From contig JAEZUG010000018.1 of NCBI GenBank assembly GCA_023421135.1, forward strand, positions 1 through 64,000: a DNA stretch of 64,000 nucleotides, in the 5' to 3' direction. Position numbers and translations under genes: made by a program. A model generated the notes under the pieces. That model worked only from the letters and a program-made list of their open reading frames with translations. It ran no database searches and was not told the origin of the DNA. Source of the DNA: Candidatus Cloacimonadota bacterium (GTDB lineage Bacteria > Cloacimonadota > Cloacimonadia > Cloacimonadales > Cloacimonadaceae). Below, piece after piece: positions 1 through 8,400 of the stretch; within the stretch, counting starts at the first letter, position 1, and each line of letters opens with the position of its first letter.

Positions 1-2
1 AA

Positions 3-602
3 ACTGAACTGGTCGATCGCGAGAACCGGACGGATAGCGATAAACTCAAGGAGATCTTTGATAAAGCTCTTAATCCGGAGATTGAAGCATCCTTCAGTGA
101 AGAAAGCCTGAAGGAATTCTTCAAAAAGCATCCTGCTGCTGCCACGGTGTTCCCGGCGTTTCAGCGTCAGGAAGATGGCAGCACCAAGATCAAGCCCTAC
201 GACATCCCGGCGGAGAAACGTGAAGAACTGGGTGAAGCTACTATGAAAGAACTCTGGGAGCACATCTACACTGATCTGAAAGTAGAGGTGAAGAGCCTTA
301 AAACCAAGGATATTCCGGCTATGATCGTCTTCAACGAGCATATGCGCCGTTGGCACGACATGGAGATGATGAACCGCCGTGAAAGTGGCGATATGTTGAA
401 ATTCCACACTTTGATTGTAAACCAGGAAAGCCCTGTGGTGCAGAAGATTAGAGATCTGGCAGCAGAGGGAAAGAATGAGGAAGTGAATACTTTGTGCAGC
501 TATCTGCACGACCTGTCACTTTTGGAACAGAAGTCCTTTAGCGGAAAGGAACTTAAGGCCTTCGTGGAGAAAGCCAACCGGATTCTGCAGTATATAAACT
601 AA
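3..602 (+). CDS. htpG: Chaperone HtpG (Hsp90), C-terminal part, 5' truncated by window edge
   Basis: The reading frame is open from the first bases of the window to the TAA at 600-602, so this is the end of a longer gene. A GTG at 147 is internal and not the start. The visible 199 residues match the Hsp90 C-terminal dimerisation domain: a segment with IPAMIVFNEHMRRW and FHTLIVNQESPVVQKI, then LHDLSLLEQKSFSG before the last helix. Hsp90 is a cytosolic ATP-dependent chaperone; its ATPase domain lies outside the window. The stop codon overlaps the stop of the convergent GPP34-like gene, and no terminator is visible between them. The call rests on pattern recognition of the C-terminal domain only. 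Confidence 0.82.
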   Translation, partial: TELVDRENRTDSDKLKEIFDKALNPEIEASFSEESLKEFFKKHPAAATVFPAFQRQEDGSTKIKPYDIPAEKREELGEATMKELWEHIYTDLKVEVKSLKTKDIPAMIVFNEHMRRWHDMEMMNRRESGDMLKFHTLIVNQESPVVQKIRDLAAEGKNEEVNTLCSYLHDLSLLEQKSFSGKELKAFVEKANRILQYIN

Positions 603-1243
603 GCGATAAAGGTGGAAGCGATCATCATCTGAATTTCGGCGATGATCTTATTTACCGAATGAGCGATCAAATCCATTGATCTGAGGAGCTCCAGCCGCTG
701 ACAATGCGTTTGGAGCTCTTCTTTTGTGAAGACTTTATCCAACAGATCACAAACATAGAGCAGAGAAATTAACACAATGTCCTTTTGCTCAGGAGCTTCT
801 CCCTGGAGGACAACGTCTTTGATTCTTCCCAGTATTTCCTGCTCTTCCTTGTTGTTGACCACTGGATACCTACGATGATGGAAGAGCCAAAACACCTTCT
901 CCTCCTTAGCTTCCACCACACCTTTTTGTTTCAGGCTTTCCAGCAGTTTGTCCCGGAGATTGGGTATCGCATTATAAACTGTCCTGATCAATTCAGCAGT
1001 GTCGCAGGAATTATCCGGAGCAGCCAGAAGATGCAGGATCTCGTCCAGAATCACATCTCCGGTAGCTTCATCAGAGCTGATAAAGAGGTTCTGCTGATCC
1101 ACATCAATCCGTTCCAGAATTGCCAGATTCATGAATAGGGCGCCCACCAGGGCAAGATTGAAATTAACATCGGTCATTCTGTAGAAGCTGCCGGTTTGAT
1201 CATCCAGAGCCAGTAGTATAAGGTCTTCAGCCAAGTTTAGCAT
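599..1243 (-). CDS. GPP34 (GOLPH3/VPS74)-family protein
   Basis: The protein has about 214 residues. It begins with LAEDLILLALDDQTGSFYR and then an ALVGALFMNLAILERI helix, the typical opening of the GPP34 family (Golgi phosphoprotein 3 in eukaryotes, phosphoinositide binding; bacterial members are mostly uncharacterised). It is all-helical with no signal peptide or membrane segment. An ATG exists at 1264, but the ATG at 1243 has a GGAG ribosome site about 7 nt upstream and gives the usual family N-terminus, so I chose it. It overlaps the 3' end of folA by 17 nt, which suggests translational coupling. Its function in bacteria is unknown; membrane lipid or trafficking roles are only inferred from eukaryotic relatives. 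Confidence 0.75.
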   Translation of the reverse strand: MLNLAEDLILLALDDQTGSFYRMTDVNFNLALVGALFMNLAILERIDVDQQNLFISSDEATGDVILDEILHLLAAPDNSCDTAELIRTVYNAIPNLRDKLLESLKQKGVVEAKEEKVFWLFHHRRYPVVNNKEEQEILGRIKDVVLQGEAPEQKDIVLISLLYVCDLLDKVFTKEELQTHCQRLELLRSMDLIAHSVNKIIAEIQMMIASTFIA

Positions 1244-1742
1244 GGTTCTCTCCTCTTCTTTCATACAGGTTAAAGCTTAGATCGTAGCCTGAGCTTGTCA
1301 ATAGAGTCTCATAGCTGGTCAAGAGCCATTCATCTTCATTGAATTGCGGGAAATAGGTGTCGCCTTCAAACTCATGATCGATCCGGGTGATATACATCTT
1401 ATGCACCAGAGGAAGGAACTGGGCGAAGATTTGTGCTCCACCAATCACGAAGTTTTCATGAGGGCATTGTTGTGAGATTAGCCAGGAATCCAGCTCTGCC
1501 ATGCTGTGCAGAACGATCACTCCCGGGTAACTGAAGCTGGGATCTGTTGTCAGAACAATGTTAGTTCTTTGATCCAGGGTTTTGCCCAGAGAAATCCAGG
1601 TCTTACGTCCCATGATCACATTTTGGTTCAGAGTTTTGTCCCTGAAATAGGCTAGATCCTCCGGGATGCGCCAGGGCAGCCGGTTACTGGCACCAATCAG
1701 GTGCTTACGATCCATGGCTACGATGATGGAATAATCCGGCAT
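1227..1742 (-). CDS. folA: Dihydrofolate reductase
   Basis: The protein has 171 residues, the normal length for chromosomal DHFR, and reduces dihydrofolate to tetrahydrofolate with NADPH in the cytosol. Visible family features are SIIVAMDRKHLIGASNRLPW with the substrate-loop W, PEDLAYFRDKT with the acidic residue that contacts the pterin, MGRKTWISLGK for NADPH binding, and FVIGGAQIFAQFLP. The start ATG touches the stop of the upstream ABC ATPase gene at 1742, and the 3' end overlaps the GPP34-like gene, so the three are probably on one transcript. No thymidylate synthase gene is in the window. Confidence 0.97.
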   Translation of the reverse strand: MPDYSIIVAMDRKHLIGASNRLPWRIPEDLAYFRDKTLNQNVIMGRKTWISLGKTLDQRTNIVLTTDPSFSYPGVIVLHSMAELDSWLISQQCPHENFVIGGAQIFAQFLPLVHKMYITRIDHEFEGDTYFPQFNEDEWLLTSYETLLTSSGYDLSFNLYERRGENHAKLG

Positions 1743-2485
1743 CAGAACTTCCCTGCTGAGAAGAAGGTCTTCACTTTTGGCATGTTGGATTCTTTGGCTT
1801 CCTGGAGACTGCCTTGAAAAATCAGCTTACCGCTATCCAAAAAGATTATACGGTCTGCTATCCTGTGGATGGATGCTAACTCATGTGTAACAATCAGCAT
1901 GGTCATCTTCAACTGATTCTTGAGGTCAAGGAGCAGTTCATCCAGGGTGGCGGAAGTCTGGGGATCAAGCCCGGCAGAGGGTTCATCGCAAAAGAGGATC
2001 AGGGGATCCATGATGATTGCACGCGCCAAGGCTGCTCTCTTCTTCATTCCTCCAGATAGCTCCGAGGGAAGCAGGTTGATGGCATGATCTAGGTGCACCA
2101 GCGAGAGCTTGACCCTTACCATCTTCTCAATGATGGATTTGCTGAGCTTCGTGTGCTGCTCCAGTGGGATGGCGATGTTTTCATGGATTGGAATGGAATT
2201 TATCAGGGCTCCATTCTGGAACAGAACTCCTGTCTTGAGCAGTATCTTATTGAATTCCCTCTCTTCCATAGTCAGAACTTCCTCGCCCCAGTACTTTACA
2301 GAACCGGATTTGGCAGGTTCCAGACGCAGAATGTTGCGCAGCAGAGTAGTCTTTCCACAGCCACTGGTACCCAGGATTACAGTCACCTGGTTGGCTGGTA
2401 TATCCACGTTTATATCCGTAAGTATCTGATGCTCGCCATAAGCAGCATCCAGGCCTCTTACTTCAATCACGGATTCTCTTTTCAT
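1742..2485 (-). CDS. mlaF: MCE/Mla-type ABC transporter ATP-binding protein
   Basis: ABC ATPase of about 247 residues. Walker A GTSGCGKTT is near residue 40, the signature LSGGMKKRAALARA near 140, and Walker B ILFCDEPSAGLDP just after it; the H-loop is in THELASIH. The GMKKR form of the signature is typical of MlaF-type ATPases that energise phospholipid movement between the inner and outer membranes. An open frame extends upstream to 2629, but that part is a shadow of the permease gene. The ATG at 2485 overlaps the permease stop as ATGA, which fixes the start. It is followed by folA and preceded by the permease, the barrel-lipoprotein and the MCE protein genes. Confidence 0.93.
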   Translation of the reverse strand: MKRESVIEVRGLDAAYGEHQILTDINVDIPANQVTVILGTSGCGKTTLLRNILRLEPAKSGSVKYWGEEVLTMEEREFNKILLKTGVLFQNGALINSIPIHENIAIPLEQHTKLSKSIIEKMVRVKLSLVHLDHAINLLPSELSGGMKKRAALARAIIMDPLILFCDEPSAGLDPQTSATLDELLLDLKNQLKMTMLIVTHELASIHRIADRIIFLDSGKLIFQGSLQEAKESNMPKVKTFFSAGKF

Positions 2486-3564
2486 AGATATAACAAGCTG
2501 AATATAGCGTCTATTACAATTACAGAGAATATGGAGGTCACGACAGCCATAGTGGTGGCTTTGCCCACACCCTCTGCCCCACCTCGCACCTGGAATCCAT
2601 AATGAGAACCAATCACCACTATCACCCAAGCAAAGACTGTGCTCTTGATGTAGGTGATAACTATATCTCTGAAAGCGAGAATATTGAGCGCCCTGGTCAG
2701 GAAGACAACCGGACTGAGCTCCAACATACCCAGACCAATAATTGCACCCCCTATCATAGCAAAGAGGATAGAAAAGAAGACTAGGATCGGCATGACTATC
2801 GTGATGCCATGCATCTTGGGTACGATAGTATAGCGCAGAGGATTCAGAGCCATGGCCTTGAGAGCATCCAGCTCTTCGGTAACCTTCATGGTGGCAACCT
2901 CGGAGGCTATGGAGCTTCCGCTTCTTCCAGCCACGATAATGGCGGTGACCAGGGAGGCCATTTCCCGCACCATGGTTATCGAGAGTAGATCAGGAAGAAA
3001 GACATTGGCTCCAAAGGTCTTGAGCTGCAGACCTGATTGCAGAGAAAGAATGAAGCCTATAATGAAAGAAAGCAAAGCTACGATTGGAAAGGCTGCTGCA
3101 CCCAATTGATAGGCCGCAATACTCAAGGAACCCTTGCGAGCGCTGCTGTGATCCCATATCCCGATAACTGACCAATAGGCTAGCTCGGATGCCAGTATCA
3201 ATACCTCCCGGAAGGAAGACAGGCTATCTATCAAGCTTTGTCCGAAAGACTCAAAGAAACCCGGCTGGCGTGGCTTATCCTGGATTGGGACACTCGAAGA
3301 GCTGAATGTCTCGATGATCTGTTGCTGAAGCTCACTTGCTCCTTCAATCAATACAAGCTTGGTTCCTTTCGAGATAGTTTCCTGCAGTTCATCCAGAAAG
3401 GCCACTCCGGCAGAATCGAGCTCTGTGAGCCCGGAGATATTTATGGAGCTGGTCTCAGAATTCTTGAGTTCCTTCTTCAATCCATTGTAGATGGACGGGA
3501 TGTGGCTTGAAGTGAGCTCACCACTCAGGTAAAGGCCGTTATGCTTCTTTTGATATTCCAGCAT
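2482..3564 (-). CDS. mlaE: MlaE-type permease with fused N-terminal STAS (MlaB-like) domain
   Basis: The protein has 360 residues. About residues 1-95 form a STAS-like domain (SINISGLTELDSAGVAFLDEL contains the conserved D-S-A-G turn that corresponds to MlaB). Residues 115-360 form the MlaE permease with about five to six hydrophobic helices and the family motif EELDALKAMALNP followed by a proline-rich loop. In Escherichia coli MlaB and MlaE are separate proteins; here they are one chain. The partner ATPase overlaps by 4 nt downstream. The role is the inner-membrane part of an MCE lipid transporter. The direction of lipid transport cannot be read from sequence. Confidence 0.93.
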   Translation of the reverse strand: MLEYQKKHNGLYLSGELTSSHIPSIYNGLKKELKNSETSSINISGLTELDSAGVAFLDELQETISKGTKLVLIEGASELQQQIIETFSSSSVPIQDKPRQPGFFESFGQSLIDSLSSFREVLILASELAYWSVIGIWDHSSARKGSLSIAAYQLGAAAFPIVALLSFIIGFILSLQSGLQLKTFGANVFLPDLLSITMVREMASLVTAIIVAGRSGSSIASEVATMKVTEELDALKAMALNPLRYTIVPKMHGITIVMPILVFFSILFAMIGGAIIGLGMLELSPVVFLTRALNILAFRDIVITYIKSTVFAWVIVVIGSHYGFQVRGGAEGVGKATTMAVVTSIFSVIVIDAIFSLLYL

Positions 3565-3567
3565 CGT

Positions 3568-5745
3568 CTAGTAGAACAGTGAAAGCCTTAAGAAAGAGCT
3601 ATAGTCGTATAATACATAGTCGTTGTTAGCTGCATCATAACGGATATTTGCCTTCAGATCCAGGGAAATGTTTCTGAAGAGGCGGATATTGAGCCGGTTA
3701 TCACTCTCGTACTTCACCTTATTATCTCTATCCCCTATCATCGGGAAGAGAACATCAAACGAGGAGTTGATGCTAAACAAACCAAAAAGATTCAAGGCAG
3801 AGAGGATGAAGGTGCTCTCGATACCCGTGGCGATGTTGTCGTCATCTTCTCTATAGATATCGTATTCCAGAGTATCGTTTAGAGCATAACTGACCCTATC
3901 AAAGGTAAATGAACGCCTGTTCAAGTCTTGCTGCCAGCCATATCCACCCCGGATACTCATTGATACCTTGGGACTGAGCACAAAGCGGTAGGTAACGCCC
4001 AAGCCTTCTTTGAGACGCAGAGGAAACAAAGCTATTCTGGAGCGCATAGTTGACTGCTCCTGGCTTACAGAGAGTGTATCGCCATCCCGGTCAATCATCA
4101 CAATATTCCTGGGGTTAGTGAAGTTCAGGATCTCATCAAAGAGATGCGAATTTAAGTCTGCTCTCCCATAGAAGCCGAAGTTTCGCAGGAGACGGTCATG
4201 CCTGAATGGAGTGAACAGGACAGTATTCTTCAGGCTCAGACCATCCATAGAGATACGGAAATCATTTCCTGTGCTGAGGTTCATTCCCAAGTCATAGAGA
4301 CTTCTGAGGTTATACTCAAAAGAGTCTTGCTTCAGATTGATGTTGTTATCAAATTGAGCATTAAGCGTGAAGCTGGTGGTGGGGTCTTCCTGAGCAGTGG
4401 AGTTCTTTTGGCTGAGGCTGATATTAGTATGAACAGCGCCGCGATGAATGCTGCTGCTCTTGCCGAGGATGCCATCCTCGTTCAAAACTCCCGCGCCCAC
4501 CATGAAGTTCCTCTCGCCTGCTGGATTCACCACGATAGTAAGGACCTGGCTTTGCCCTTGATATAGCTTCAGGGTTGTGAAGTCCTTGAGATCTGTCCAG
4601 GAACCTCCGCCCAGCTTGATCATATAGTGCCCGGCAGGCAGGATCCAGGTCTTGTCCAGCTCTCCAATGGATTCATCATCCAGGCTGAAACCCTGAGAAT
4701 AGAGCTCGTATGCCAGCTCATCTTCATCCCTAGTGAAGATATCATAACCCATGCGAACCCTGTTTCTGCCTTCGTCTATAATGACTACTCTCAATTCAGA
4801 CCAGTAGGAATTATCCACCACGGTTCTCATCCTGGCCCGTATATTGACAGGTATGCTGATATCCTGGTTTTCCCCAACCACTATTGTGTATTCACCCACT
4901 TCTAACTGTACAGGTTGCCCAATAAGGGCATTCATACGTTCCACAAGTGTGTGCTCAGGATCATATTTATAGATAGTGTAGTAATATTCTGGATGCTCAC
5001 CTGTGCTCAGGTTCAGCATCAGTTCTCCCATTTCAGGAGCTTCGGACTCAGTTTCCAAAGCCTCATAATAGAAACGGGCAGCAGGACTGGAAGAACGAGT
5101 GCCAGCTCCTGTGATAAGATCTCTGCCTTCAAACATCATTATTGTGCGGGCAGCAAAGATATCCGTCTCTTGCATGATCATCTCATTGAAGACCTGAACC
5201 AAATATACGACACTGTTATCGGCCAAAGCACGGCTGGTTTCCGCCTTATGAGTCAGCAGTATTCTCTGGGTTGCACTATCCTTCAGATAGAACTCCATGG
5301 ATAGATATGCTGTGGGGCGGGTTCCTTCCCTCTTTTCCAGATTGAGAATGCTGGTTTCCAGATAGTGGCTGGGATTTTGCACACCGATATCCCTGTCTGT
5401 TTTACTAAAGATACTATAGGCCCGCAAGCGCTGTGTGATCAGGCTTGGCACAGCATCAGACAACCTGGTAGCCCAGAGATCATTTTGCAGATACCTGATC
5501 CTGAAGTTGTTTTCCTTCACCACAATCTGATTTCGGCTATATGCCCTGGACACTGTTGTATCCCAGACCTCCAGTGCTTCTGCCTTGGGAGTCCTCTGCT
5601 TCAGGTTCTCGCGTTCAGTAGCCTTCAGGTAATCCAACACATAATAGTTCGTTTCCACTCTGGCTACTCTGCCAAAGCAACCTGTCAGCATCAGCATCAG
5701 CAGGATCAGTGTATAGGGGATAAAATGCTTAATCTTCTTTATCAT
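3568..5745 (-). CDS. MCE-system auxiliary lipoprotein fused to a putative outer-membrane beta-barrel
   Basis: The protein has 725 residues. The N-terminus is a lipoprotein signal with lipobox LTGC (Cys about 23). Residues about 30-210 look like the ABC-transporter auxiliary (PqiC/ABC_trans_aux) domain: NYYVLDYL at the start, a RAYSRNQIVV strand and a later NDLWATRLSDAVP segment. A middle beta-rich region (about 215-400) resembles stacked Ig-like modules. Residues about 405-725 alternate polar and hydrophobic residues in strand-length runs and end in RLSLFY, an aromatic C-terminus typical of BAM-inserted barrels. Four nucleotides separate it from the MCE gene. It could tie the MCE tunnel to the outer membrane. 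The lipoprotein and auxiliary domain are fairly clear; the barrel is inference. Confidence 0.7.
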   Translation of the reverse strand: MIKKIKHFIPYTLILLMLMLTGCFGRVARVETNYYVLDYLKATERENLKQRTPKAEALEVWDTTVSRAYSRNQIVVKENNFRIRYLQNDLWATRLSDAVPSLITQRLRAYSIFSKTDRDIGVQNPSHYLETSILNLEKREGTRPTAYLSMEFYLKDSATQRILLTHKAETSRALADNSVVYLVQVFNEMIMQETDIFAARTIMMFEGRDLITGAGTRSSSPAARFYYEALETESEAPEMGELMLNLSTGEHPEYYYTIYKYDPEHTLVERMNALIGQPVQLEVGEYTIVVGENQDISIPVNIRARMRTVVDNSYWSELRVVIIDEGRNRVRMGYDIFTRDEDELAYELYSQGFSLDDESIGELDKTWILPAGHYMIKLGGGSWTDLKDFTTLKLYQGQSQVLTIVVNPAGERNFMVGAGVLNEDGILGKSSSIHRGAVHTNISLSQKNSTAQEDPTTSFTLNAQFDNNINLKQDSFEYNLRSLYDLGMNLSTGNDFRISMDGLSLKNTVLFTPFRHDRLLRNFGFYGRADLNSHLFDEILNFTNPRNIVMIDRDGDTLSVSQEQSTMRSRIALFPLRLKEGLGVTYRFVLSPKVSMSIRGGYGWQQDLNRRSFTFDRVSYALNDTLEYDIYREDDDNIATGIESTFILSALNLFGLFSINSSFDVLFPMIGDRDNKVKYESDNRLNIRLFRNISLDLKANIRYDAANNDYVLYDYSSFLRLSLFY

Positions 5746-5749
5746 AGGA

Positions 5750-7015
5750 CTAATTTCCTCTCAAAAGGATCGAAGGAGTATCCGAGATCTGTCTGGAGAA
5801 GTCATTCAGGTTTTCAGATGCCTCCCGCAGCGATTCCAATGTCTCAAAGATGTTTGACCGGCTGCGAATGAGTGTCCTGTCCAGGTTGCTGATCAGGCTT
5901 CCTGCCCGGTTTATGGTTAAAGTTAGTTCAGACAAGAGGTCTCTGGTCTCCATATCGTTGAGTTTGTTGGAAAGCACTGCCACATTACTGATTATACGGT
6001 CAAAATCTTCAGACATCAGAAGCTGATTCACCCGCTCCAGGGAGCTGTTTATACTACCGCTGAGGGTGGCAATATCCCGTGTGGTGCTGAGAATAAGCTC
6101 ATCACTATGGGTCCCCAGATTGTTCACCTGAGTGCGTGTATCCGCCAGCAGCAGACTGGTTTGACTGGTGATCTCATCGATGCTGGCATTGAGGTTCAGG
6201 GTGAGGCTCTCCACGTCTCTGGTAAGGCTTCGTGTAAGCTCCTCAATACTGGCTCGGGTGGTTAGACTGATGCTATCCAAAGCTGTGGCTGCAGAGCCGG
6301 AAATGGTCTCTATGGACTGTGTGGAGGAACTGGTCAGCTCGTTCATACTCAGGCTAAGTTGATCGGCCAATTGCCCAAACTTTGTGCTGGCTTCACCGGT
6401 AATCTCTGCAGCATTCTCCGATATAGTAGTGATGGATGTGATGGTTTGAGTGAGATTCTGCCTCGTATCCCGGATCAGGAGGCTGGTTTGATTCAGGATC
6501 TCTGCCAGGTTCCTGCGGTTCTCTTCGTTGGTCATATTACTGAGGTTCTCAGTAAGCTCATCAATCTTATCAGCAATGGAACCGGCCTTGTCTGAGATAC
6601 TATCCAGCATGGTTGTCCCGGCTTTGATATATCCACCCTGCTTCAGCATGGCAGAGGCATTGGTCCCACCTTTGAGCTCCACTGCCTTCACACCGGTGAT
6701 TCCCACGAATATCAGCACAGCCTCTGTATCTTCTTTTATGGGAGTGCCTTTATCCAAAGAAAGTGTGAGGATGATCTTGGTAATGTCTTTGGGATTAATC
6801 TTGATAGCTTCAACTCTACCCACCATAATGCCATTGTAACGAACCTCCCCGCCCACCTGCAAGCCGGATACGGAGAAATTCTCGAACTCCACATAGTAGA
6901 TATCCCGTTTATCCAGAAGCTTATCTCCTGCCACCGCAATCACAAAGATCAAGCCCAGTATCAGGCCGATGCTCAGAAAAACCCCGAGCCGGATCTTTAC
7001 CGCTCGACTAACCAT
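5750..7015 (-). CDS. mlaD: MCE-domain (MlaD-like) substrate-binding protein with long coiled coil
   Basis: The protein has 421 residues: a short cytoplasmic N-terminus, one membrane helix (about 10-30), an MCE domain (about 38-115, with VGGEVRYNGIMVGRVEAI and the GITGVKAVEL core), then about 290 residues of heptad-rich, Ser/Thr-rich coiled coil. Members with long C-terminal helices can form tunnels across the periplasm (PqiB/LetB/Mce1 type). A TTG start at 7021 is possible, but the ATG at 7015 has GGAG seven bases upstream and is preferred. It is the first gene of the transporter set, 12 nt after the UDP-sugar pyrophosphorylase gene. Confidence 0.9.
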   Translation of the reverse strand: MVSRAVKIRLGVFLSIGLILGLIFVIAVAGDKLLDKRDIYYVEFENFSVSGLQVGGEVRYNGIMVGRVEAIKINPKDITKIILTLSLDKGTPIKEDTEAVLIFVGITGVKAVELKGGTNASAMLKQGGYIKAGTTMLDSISDKAGSIADKIDELTENLSNMTNEENRRNLAEILNQTSLLIRDTRQNLTQTITSITTISENAAEITGEASTKFGQLADQLSLSMNELTSSSTQSIETISGSAATALDSISLTTRASIEELTRSLTRDVESLTLNLNASIDEITSQTSLLLADTRTQVNNLGTHSDELILSTTRDIATLSGSINSSLERVNQLLMSEDFDRIISNVAVLSNKLNDMETRDLLSELTLTINRAGSLISNLDRTLIRSRSNIFETLESLREASENLNDFSRQISDTPSILLRGN

Positions 7016-7027
7016 ATCCAAGCTCCA

Positions 7028-8389
7028 CTACAGATTGATCTGTCCACTAATGACTCCTTTCTTGATAACGCTGGGCGTTCCGGCTTTGACCTGAACCTTC
7101 CCTTCGCAAACTACTTCATCCTCAAAACTTATGTCTCCCTCCAGCTTGAGCTCTGAACATGCCACCAAAGACGGCACACCCTTGGCAAAACGAGCTTTCA
7201 ACTGCTCAATCTTGCCATAATAGACTTCATCCAGTTCCAGCTTGGGAACGGCTGTCACATTGCGCTTGAGCACTATCTGATACTGGTCGTTCAGTTCATA
7301 GAGATCAGACCAGATAGCCAGCAGATCACTGGTTTTCTTCACCGGAGCAAAACGGGATCTTGGAACTACCAAGGCCTTGGATTTACTGAACACGCTGATC
7401 GCCGAGCCCATGGCTGTCTCCAATTGAAACACCGGCGTGCCATCCACTACCTTCGGATTCACGATCAGGGGCAGCAGCATCACCCCATCTCCGGAGATAA
7501 GCTGCCACTGCAGAGCCTTGAGATCTATCCACAGATTGTTGGTATTGAAATATCTATAATAACTGATATTCTGAAACTGCTCCAAATCTTCCGGAGGACA
7601 CTGGGCAATCTCTCTCAACATCAATTGCCCGCTCTTGTCTTCGCAGAGATGCCCACCCTTTCTGTCGTTCACGCTCCGGTCGCAGACTTCCATCACAAAG
7701 CTGAGATCATGTTTCTCCATGTAGGCAGGAATAGCGGTATCGACTGTGGCGCCCAGATTGTCTGAATTGGACACAAAAGCATATCTATAACCCTGATCAA
7801 TCAGTCTGTCCAGCAGATGATCCTTGGCAATGGAGGCAAAGAGATCACCATGCCCCGGGGGATTCCAGCATTTATCTTTATCAGCAGATTCATAGGGCTG
7901 CAGATCGTCCTGACGAATCCTGGGAAACTTGTTTTGCACAAAGGAGATCGGGATGTCCTGTTTACTCAGATCAGGATACTTGCTCAGATACTTCAGCGTA
8001 TCCTCTTGGGTTACATAGCTATTCATCAGAAGCAGTAAAACGTCGTAGCCGCTCTGAGCCCTCAGGGTGAGCACCTGCCTGGAGATGATATCCAGAAAGT
8101 TCATATTCCCCTTGACCGGGAGCAGGGATTTGGCCTGAGACAAGCCCATAGAAGTTCCCAGCCCACCATTGAGCTTGATCACCACCACCTTTTTCAGGAT
8201 ATCAGTTCGGGCATAGTCTTTGATCTGGTTGTAATCCACCAGATTGTCTGCAGAAGGAGGCCTCACCTCGGAGGCGGGAATCATCCCCTTCTCTCCGGCC
8301 GCGAAGCTATCATAATAAGAGCCAAAAGTGCGGATCAGGGCTTCATCGAGGCCTTCTGCCTTCATTACCTTATTAAACTGATTCTGCAT
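7028..8389 (-). CDS. UTP--glucose-1-phosphate uridylyltransferase (UDPGP family, eukaryotic-type)
   Basis: About 453 residues of the UDPGP family, the type found in eukaryotes and some bacteria and not the GalU type. The nucleotide-binding motif KLNGGLGTSMG lies near residue 80, followed by KSLLPVKG; the uridine site FVSNSDNLGATVD is near 210, and a C-terminal left-handed beta-helix-like tail ends the chain. It makes UDP-glucose (or another UDP-sugar) from UTP and the sugar 1-phosphate. Three in-frame starts are possible (8422, 8401, 8389). The ATG at 8389 has AGGA five bases upstream; the one at 8401 overlaps the hutU stop as TGATG. UDP-N-acetylhexosamine pyrophosphorylase activity is a less likely alternative. 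Confidence 0.85.
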   Translation of the reverse strand: MQNQFNKVMKAEGLDEALIRTFGSYYDSFAAGEKGMIPASEVRPPSADNLVDYNQIKDYARTDILKKVVVIKLNGGLGTSMGLSQAKSLLPVKGNMNFLDIISRQVLTLRAQSGYDVLLLLMNSYVTQEDTLKYLSKYPDLSKQDIPISFVQNKFPRIRQDDLQPYESADKDKCWNPPGHGDLFASIAKDHLLDRLIDQGYRYAFVSNSDNLGATVDTAIPAYMEKHDLSFVMEVCDRSVNDRKGGHLCEDKSGQLMLREIAQCPPEDLEQFQNISYYRYFNTNNLWIDLKALQWQLISGDGVMLLPLIVNPKVVDGTPVFQLETAMGSAISVFSKSKALVVPRSRFAPVKKTSDLLAIWSDLYELNDQYQIVLKRNVTAVPKLELDEVYYGKIEQLKARFAKGVPSLVACSELKLEGDISFEDEVVCEGKVQVKAGTPSVIKKGVISGQINL

Positions 8390-8400
8390 ACCATTCCTCA

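Noticed and set aside
785..1138. Plus-strand frame over the GPP34-like gene
   Set aside because: Antisense shadow without ribosome site; the minus-strand frame has family features.
2486..2629. N-terminal extension of the MlaF-like ATPase
   Set aside because: It is out of frame over the permease gene and unlike any ATPase N-terminus; the ATG at 2485 overlaps the permease stop.
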